Of a stretch of 15,726 bases of DNA, positions 6,410 to 11,582 are shown one piece after another. The first letter of the stretch is position 1; each line of letters begins with the position of its first letter. The stretch covers positions 1 to 15,726 of the forward strand of contig JAIYAJ010000341.1 of assembly GCA_027489105.1 (NCBI GenBank), written 5' to 3'. A program made the translations under genes and the position numbers. This DNA comes from Zymomonas sp. Its GTDB lineage: Bacteria; Pseudomonadota; Alphaproteobacteria; Sphingomonadales; Sphingomonadaceae. The notes below the pieces were generated by a model. It was not told the origin of the DNA. It saw nothing but the letters and a program-made list of their open reading frames with translations, and did not search any database.

Positions 6410-7861
6410 ATGAAAACAGCCGACACGCTCAGCCGCCGCTTCGCCGCCTATTCGCCGCGGCTGAACCGCCGCCCGATCACCCCGGCCAGCGTCGCGCTGC
6501 ACGGCGGGGCACTGTTGCTCCTGATCCTGCTGACGAGTCAGGCCTGGCATCAATCGGGCGTGCTGGCCTGGTCAGTCGGGCTCGCCTATCTCGGCTATGA
6601 TACGCTGCTGCTGATCTTCGTCGGATCGCGCATTGCGCCGTTGCGCCATAGTCGCCCGGCTCGGCAACCGGAAGGCCTTGCCCCGACACTCGCCGTGCTG
6701 GTCGCCGCGCACAATGAGTCCGCGGTGATCGAAACGACGGTCCATGCGCTGCTGCGCCAGTCCTCACCCCCCGACCAAATCTGGATCGTCGACGACGGTT
6801 CGACCGATGCGACGCCCGATGTCATGCGGCACAGCTTCGGCTATGCCGATGTCGCTGTGGGGCAAGACGCGCAGTCCCCGATTGTGCCGCAACTCCGCTG
6901 GATCCGGCTGCCGCATGGCGGCAAGGCGCGGGCCCTCAACGCCGCGCTGGAGCGGGTCGATTGCGAGATCGTGCTGACGGTGGATGCCGATACCCTGCTC
7001 GCCCCGGATGCGATCGAGGCGATGCGCAACGCCTTCCACCGCGAACCGGCCCTGGTCGCGGCGACCGGCCTGCTGCGCCCGATCTGCGACCACAGCCTGT
7101 CGGGCCGCATGTTCGAGTGGTTCCAGACCTATGAATATGTCCGCAACTTCATCTCACGCTTCGCCTGGATGCGCGTCGACGGGCTTCTGCTGATCTCGGG
7201 TGCCTTCGCCGGCTTCCGGCGGGACGCGGTCGTCGCCGTCGGTGGCTTCGACCCCGACTGTCTGGTGGAGGACTATGAGTTGATCCACCGGCTGCACCGG
7301 TGGTCCGTCGACCACCGGCGTAACTGGAAGGTCCGCGTGCTCGGCGAAGCCCGTGCCAGCACCGACGCGCCCGGCACCGTTGGTGCCTTTCTCCGCCAGC
7401 GGCGGCGATGGTTCGGCGGCTTCCTCCAGACGCAATATTGGAACCGGGACATGGTGGGCAATGCCCGCTTCGGGCGGCTCGGGACGATGATGCTGCCGGT
7501 CAAGGCGCTCGATACGGTGCAGCCGCTCTATGGGCTGGTCGCCTTCGCTCTGCTGGCCAAATTCCTTGCAGCGGGTAGACTCCCCGTGGTCGGTCCGATC
7601 CTTGTCGCGATGCTGGCGAAGGTCGCGATCGACCTCGGCTTCCACCTCTGGTCGATCATGCTCTATCGGCGCTGGTCAGGAGGCATGCTCCCCGAGGGCT
7701 GGGGCCGCGTGCTGCTCGCATCCTTCGTCGAACCGTTCAGCTTCCAATTGCTCCGCCACCTCGGTGCAGCCTGGGGCTGGCTCGCCTTTCTCGGCCGCAG
7801 TTCGACCTGGGGGCACGCGCAGCGCGGGGGCATATTGTCGCGAACCGCTCCGGCCGAATGA
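6410..7861 (+). CDS. Membrane-bound family 2 glycosyltransferase, processive type
   Basis: A 483-residue inner-membrane GT2 enzyme resembling the catalytic subunits of cellulose, poly-N-acetylglucosamine and hyaluronan synthesis. Two N-terminal membrane segments (about 28-44 and 52-71) lead to a cytosolic GT-A domain with AAHNES (99-104), VDDGSTD (127-133, sugar-nucleotide Asp), DAD (192-194, metal site), the GGF acceptor region (278-280), VEDYE (286-290, catalytic base) and RQRRRW (329-334, the QxxRW position). Three or more membrane segments follow (about 360-386, 394-415, 434-456). The full D, DxD, ED and (R/Q)xxRW set indicates an active, polymerising enzyme. The polymer is unknown and there is no c-di-GMP PilZ domain or export partner beside it. 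ATG 6410 is chosen because homology begins after it; the frame is open far upstream only across antisense of folE and b561. The ribosome site is weak. Confidence 0.88.
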   Translation: MKTADTLSRRFAAYSPRLNRRPITPASVALHGGALLLLILLTSQAWHQSGVLAWSVGLAYLGYDTLLLIFVGSRIAPLRHSRPARQPEGLAPTLAVLVAAHNESAVIETTVHALLRQSSPPDQIWIVDDGSTDATPDVMRHSFGYADVAVGQDAQSPIVPQLRWIRLPHGGKARALNAALERVDCEIVLTVDADTLLAPDAIEAMRNAFHREPALVAATGLLRPICDHSLSGRMFEWFQTYEYVRNFISRFAWMRVDGLLLISGAFAGFRRDAVVAVGGFDPDCLVEDYELIHRLHRWSVDHRRNWKVRVLGEARASTDAPGTVGAFLRQRRRWFGGFLQTQYWNRDMVGNARFGRLGTMMLPVKALDTVQPLYGLVAFALLAKFLAAGRLPVVGPILVAMLAKVAIDLGFHLWSIMLYRRWSGGMLPEGWGRVLLASFVEPFSFQLLRHLGAAWGWLAFLGRSSTWGHAQRGGILSRTAPAE

Positions 7862-7864
7862 CCG

Positions 7865-7882
7865 GCCGCCTGGTCAGGCGGC
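7865..7882. terminator. GC hairpin between convergent glycosyltransferase and phosphodiesterase
   Basis: GCCGCCTG and CAGGCGGC form a near-continuous palindrome over the 12-base gap between the two convergent stop codons, overlapping the end of the minus-strand gene. It could act as a shared 3'-end hairpin. It has no T-run, so it is only a possible terminator. Confidence 0.35.
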
Positions 7883-8743
7883 AGCGGCGCCCGGCTCGGC
7901 AACCTCATGCTCTTCGGCGAGCGCCTGGACGAGCGGTTGAAGACGCCGATCGAACCGCGCCAGCACATCGGGGGCTCCGACCTGTGCATGGTGGGTGACG
8001 AAGCCCTCGCCGCTCCACAGATGCAGCGCAACGCCGGGATGCTCGGCCACGATCATCGGACGCTCGTCGGGACAGGCGGGGTCGATCGGGGCCATCTCCA
8101 GCGCGACCTGCGGCGCCGTCGACGGCGCGACCGCAAGCATCCGGCCATGCCACTGCGTCGTGATCGAGCGGTGGATATGCCCCGTGATCATGGTGACGTT
8201 CGGGTGGTCGCCAATGGCCTTGTCGAGCGTCACCACCCAGGGCTCGGTCGGGTGTGCCGTCATCCAGGGAATGCCCGTCTCGATCGGCGGGTGGTGGAGG
8301 ACGATCAGAACGGGCAGGCCTGGGACTTCCGCGAGACGCGCCTTCAACCAGGCCGCACGGCGGTGGCAAAAGGCCCCGCCATGGTGGCCGGGGTCGAGCG
8401 TGTCGAGAACGATGATGCGAACGCCGGGTTCGTCGATCACATATTGCACGAAGCCGTCCTGCATCGGGAGGTCGGGAAAGACCTCGCGCATCGCGGTTCG
8501 ATCGTCATGATTGCCGGTGCAAAGATGAACCGGAAAGGTGCAGTCTGCGATCAGATCGCGCAGCCGTTCATAGCTTTCCCGGTCTCCATTGTCGGTCAGG
8601 TCGCCGGTCAGGAACAGGCGGTCAGGCGGCAGCGCAAGGCCCTTCACATAATCGATGGCTGCCGCGACCCGCCGGAAGTTGAGCTCGTCGGGATTGTTCT
8701 TCTCGAACCCGATATGCAGATCGGTCAATTGGGCGAACAGCAT
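7874..8743 (-). CDS. Class III cyclic-nucleotide phosphodiesterase-like metallophosphoesterase (CpdA/Rv0805/GpdQ type)
   Basis: A 289-residue soluble calcineurin-like phosphoesterase. The binuclear metal site is complete: DLH at 8-10, GDLTDNG at 47-53, GNHD at 77-80, LHHPP at 149-153 and GHIH at 188-191. Length and motif spacing fit class III phosphodiesterases, whose members hydrolyse cAMP (CpdA, SpdA, Rv0805) or glycerophosphodiesters (GpdQ); sequence alone does not settle the substrate. ATG at 8743 is chosen over the longer frame from 8788 because GAGGG (8755-8751) lies seven bases upstream and MLFAQLTDLH puts the first motif at the usual position. It follows the decahaem cytochrome gene by 126 bases. 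A CRP-like operator in that gap and the cyclic-nucleotide-binding domains two genes upstream favour a cAMP or cGMP role. Confidence 0.88.
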   Translation of the reverse strand: MLFAQLTDLHIGFEKNNPDELNFRRVAAAIDYVKGLALPPDRLFLTGDLTDNGDRESYERLRDLIADCTFPVHLCTGNHDDRTAMREVFPDLPMQDGFVQYVIDEPGVRIIVLDTLDPGHHGGAFCHRRAAWLKARLAEVPGLPVLIVLHHPPIETGIPWMTAHPTEPWVVTLDKAIGDHPNVTMITGHIHRSITTQWHGRMLAVAPSTAPQVALEMAPIDPACPDERPMIVAEHPGVALHLWSGEGFVTHHAQVGAPDVLARFDRRLQPLVQALAEEHEVAEPGAAAA

Positions 8744-8824
8744 GCGATTACCCTCTACTCCGCCGAAAAACTCTCGGCCCAACTCCAACGCTGCTGAAAG
8801 TCACCACGACCAGCGATCGAACGC

Positions 8825-8840
8825 TGTGATCTCCTACACA
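8825..8840. promoter_or_regulatory. CRP-type operator, near consensus, upstream of the phosphodiesterase gene
   Basis: TGTGA-TCTCCT-ACACA on the plus strand matches the CRP consensus TGTGA-N6-TCACA at nine of the ten defined positions (read on the minus strand, TGTGT-AGGAGA-TCACA). The outer bases extend the symmetry to GCTGTG...CACAGC. The site centre lies about 89 bases upstream of the phosphodiesterase start codon and inside the 126-base gap after the decahaem cytochrome gene. No clear -10 or -35 could be placed relative to it, so activation versus repression is unknown. Confidence 0.55.
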
Positions 8841-8869
8841 GCCGCCCCAAAAAGAGGGTGAAGCGCGAT

Positions 8870-10693
8870 TCAGACTCCCGTTCCCGCCTGCTTGAGCGCC
8901 TTTTCTTCGATATGCTCCGCCGCCTTGCCCCGCTCGCGGCTCTTGCGGACCGCCGAGGGAGCGAACTCGGTGCGATGATAATCGTGGCAGAGCGCACAGG
9001 AGGACGGCACCTCCTTATGCGCGTCCTGGCTGCCGTGGCATTCCTGGCACGTCGCCAGCTTGGGCAGGTTCACATCGTTGGCCGAGCGCGACAGATTGAC
9101 CGCGTGGCAGCTCGTGCAGCTCTCGGTTTCGTGTGCCGAATGGTCGAACCAGCCCTTCTTGAGATAGCGGCTCGCCAGTTGCACCGGCGCGACGGCGAAG
9201 GGCGTCGTCCGGTTCCCCGTCTCGCGGATGACGTGGCAGTCGAAACAGGCACCGCCCTTCGAGAAGACCGACCGGATCGCCTGATCGGCATTGCCGACAT
9301 ATAGAGCGCTGGTCGGCGCGACATTGGCGCGATGCGTCGCCGCCATGACCTCTCCCGGCCGACGCCGCTCCATGCCGCCGAGCATCGGCGCGCGCGGCGC
9401 GCCGGCGCGGTAGAAGGCGCGAATATCGGCGATGACCTGTGCCGGATCACCATGGCGCAGCGTGCGGACCGTATCGCCGACCTTGTCGAACGCCAGCGAA
9501 TGGCAGGCGCCGCACGCCGGCTCCATGTTCACCGTGGCGAAGCTCGCCCCGGTCGCATCGCGGACGTGGCAGCTGGCGCAGTCGAGCGGTGCTCCATAGC
9601 CTTCGCCCTTGCCGAGCGTCTTTGCCATCTGCGCGACGCCGTTGGTCTTCGACAGATGGATGTCGTGCGGGAATTTCAGCCCGTTATATTCCTTGGGGTT
9701 CTGATCGAGCGACACGCGGCTGAACATCGGCACGCCGTTGAGCCCCACCGACCGGACCGTCGGCGCGAATTGCGGATGGTGCTTGTCAAAATCCGATGCG
9801 TCCTTGAGCACCGTCTTGATCCGGCTGCTCATGCCGTCATGGCACGTCGTGCAGAAACGCTCGTCGGTCACCGGCATGGCGGTTTCGCCCTGATGCTCGG
9901 TATGGCATTCGACGCAGCGGCCGGGCTTGATCCCGAAGAAACCGCCGACGAACTGTTTCGTCCCCGTCACGATACCCAGCGGGCCCTTGGCGGCGTTGAG
10001 CTTGGCCGGGTCACCATGGTCGTGAACCGTCGTGTGGCAGGCGATGCAGGCGCTGTCCCTGACCGATTCGCCGGGCTTGACGTGACAGGCCTGGCAGTTG
10101 TTTTCGAGCGGCTTGTGCGCGCGCGACAGCTTGCCCGAGGTCCAGAACTCGTCGGCATGGAAAGCGACCTGGCGGGTCGCATCGGTCGGCTGGGTGTTGA
10201 TCGACGTCAGCGGCCAGATCAGGAAAATGGCGAGGACAAGCAGGGCGCCCGCCCAGGCCATTGCGCGCTTGCCCGGCAGCACCGCCGCCAGCGAGAAAAC
10301 GCGCGCTTCCTCCTTGTCTTCCGAAGCGTTGGAAATCGCGCCGACGCGCTCCACCGTGACGATGATCAGACCCTGCTCGTCGCCCTCGCCCGGTTCGATC
10401 GTCAGCGAATGGCTGCCGATGCGGACATTGGCGCCGGGCGACACCGAGAAGCGCTGATGCTCGGTCGACTTGCCGTCGACGACGAAAGGCATGCCGGCCG
10501 TCGCCGCGACTTCGACCATACCGCCGGGGACGGCACGGATCACCGCATGATTCAGTACCACGGCCAGATCGGGCAGATGGATGTCGCTCGACGGGCTGCG
10601 GCCGATGCTCAGTTCGGCCTGGTCGAATCTCTTGGGGCGGACGATGTCCCGCCCATCGGCGGTGCGCGCTACCGTGCGAACGATGAAGCTCAT
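8870..10693 (-). CDS. FHA-like domain fused to membrane-anchored decahaem cytochrome c
   Basis: A 607-residue protein with three parts. Residues 1-115 look like an FHA domain: LSIGR (28-32), SSDIHLPD (35-42), His49, and the IGSHSLTIEPG end (92-102). A single membrane helix at about 144-161, preceded by GKR, places the N-terminus inside. The periplasmic part carries ten CXXCH haem c motifs with first Cys at 200, 216, 260, 281, 372, 394, 483, 526, 549 and 566. FxHxxH-type segments (FPHDIH 341-346, FDHSAH 516-521, DKHHP 303-307) are typical distal haem ligands of c3/c7/NapC-like multihaem proteins. It would receive electrons from the membrane b-type protein encoded 10 bases upstream and carry them into the periplasm. 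The final acceptor is unknown. A putative pThr-contact Ser of the FHA domain is missing (Val46-Leu47 in place of Ser-Arg). Confidence 0.9.
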   Translation of the reverse strand: MSFIVRTVARTADGRDIVRPKRFDQAELSIGRSPSSDIHLPDLAVVLNHAVIRAVPGGMVEVAATAGMPFVVDGKSTEHQRFSVSPGANVRIGSHSLTIEPGEGDEQGLIIVTVERVGAISNASEDKEEARVFSLAAVLPGKRAMAWAGALLVLAIFLIWPLTSINTQPTDATRQVAFHADEFWTSGKLSRAHKPLENNCQACHVKPGESVRDSACIACHTTVHDHGDPAKLNAAKGPLGIVTGTKQFVGGFFGIKPGRCVECHTEHQGETAMPVTDERFCTTCHDGMSSRIKTVLKDASDFDKHHPQFAPTVRSVGLNGVPMFSRVSLDQNPKEYNGLKFPHDIHLSKTNGVAQMAKTLGKGEGYGAPLDCASCHVRDATGASFATVNMEPACGACHSLAFDKVGDTVRTLRHGDPAQVIADIRAFYRAGAPRAPMLGGMERRRPGEVMAATHRANVAPTSALYVGNADQAIRSVFSKGGACFDCHVIRETGNRTTPFAVAPVQLASRYLKKGWFDHSAHETESCTSCHAVNLSRSANDVNLPKLATCQECHGSQDAHKEVPSSCALCHDYHRTEFAPSAVRKSRERGKAAEHIEEKALKQAGTGV

Positions 10694-10703
10694 CTGCGCG
10701 ATC

Positions 10704-11582
10704 TCACCAGTAATAGAAGACGGAAACGATGTGGACGAGCAACGCCGCGATCAGGGCGAAGGTCACCGGCACATGGATGTAGAGCCAGATCTCCAGCAGC
10801 GCCTTGTAACGTAGATGCTTCCGAATGCGCGACAGAGAGGACTTCTTGCGCTCCAGCAGAACCTCGACATGATCGAGCGGATCCGGACCTGCCTCCTGCC
10901 GGCTCTTATGCTCACGCACCGCCGCAAGGGCCGCGCGGGTACCGCAACGATTATAACGCCCGGTCAGGCGTGCGATCAGGCCCCCACCGAAGGGATCATC
11001 CTCCAGCGCCATGCGCACGATCGCCGCGCCCTCGGCATCGAGCGGCTGGGCGGCTTCGTTGAGCTGGCGGTCGATCATCCGGAGATTGTCGAGCATCTGG
11101 ATCTGGGTCGTCTCGCCGCGATTGGCGGACAAAGCCTGGGGCAGCATCGCATAAGCCGCGATCCCGAACACGCCCGAGACGATCACCAGCAGCATCAGCA
11201 CATAAGCGAGCGTGTGGACGTTCCACCCGAAGTCGAAGCCGGTGTGGAGCGTTCCGATGACGATCAGCGCCAGCCCCAGATAGACATGCGCCGACGTCCA
11301 GGACTTGAGCGACCAGCGACCGGGCGTGATCGCCCTTTTGCGGACGCCCAGCAACGACAGCCACAGGATCAGGGCGACGCCGGCCGTGCCGGTGACATAG
11401 CCATAGATGCTGCCGCCATTGGGCCTGGGCTGAACGTCGTTGACCGCATAGACGAACAGGCACAGCAGGCTGACCACCACCGCGATCTTCAGCCATTTAT
11501 AGCGCTGAAACCGCAGGAAACCCTCATGATCCGAGGCGCGCTCGCGACCCGATGTCGCCTGACGAAGAGGCTTGCTCGCCAT
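10704..11582 (-). CDS. Membrane b-type cytochrome subunit, putative dihaem
   Basis: A 292-residue integral membrane protein I do not recognise as a named family. Membrane segments lie at about 31-48, 60-80, 97-115, 122-147 and 262-290. His99 and His113 in segment 3, and His270 and His284 in segment 5, are each 14 residues apart, the spacing used for haem b ligation in cytochrome b and ferric-reductase-type proteins, so two stacked b hemes are likely. His123 is a further candidate. Positive residues put the N-terminus and the large loop 148-261 in the cytosol, where the loop can meet the flavo-iron-sulfur protein. The ATG shares one base with the upstream stop (TGATG), implying coupled translation, and the downstream decahaem gene starts 10 bases after its stop. 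Function as the membrane electron carrier of this unit is inferred. Confidence 0.82.
   Translation of the reverse strand: MASKPLRQATSGRERASDHEGFLRFQRYKWLKIAVVVSLLCLFVYAVNDVQPRPNGGSIYGYVTGTAGVALILWLSLLGVRKRAITPGRWSLKSWTSAHVYLGLALIVIGTLHTGFDFGWNVHTLAYVLMLLVIVSGVFGIAAYAMLPQALSANRGETTQIQMLDNLRMIDRQLNEAAQPLDAEGAAIVRMALEDDPFGGGLIARLTGRYNRCGTRAALAAVREHKSRQEAGPDPLDHVEVLLERKKSSLSRIRKHLRYKALLEIWLYIHVPVTFALIAALLVHIVSVFYYW

Noticed and set aside
8744..8788. Longer N-terminus for the phosphodiesterase starting at 8788
   Set aside because: ATG 8743 has a GAGGG ribosome site seven bases upstream and places the DLH motif at the family-typical position; the extra 15 residues do not look conserved.
8744..8869. 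Intrinsic terminator after the decahaem gene
   Set aside because: There is a short T-run but no adjacent stem of useful length, so read-through into the phosphodiesterase gene remains possible.
9332..11062. 576-codon plus-strand open frame
   Set aside because: It is antisense to the decahaem cytochrome and the b-type membrane gene, with Arg/His/Ala-rich composition and no domain.
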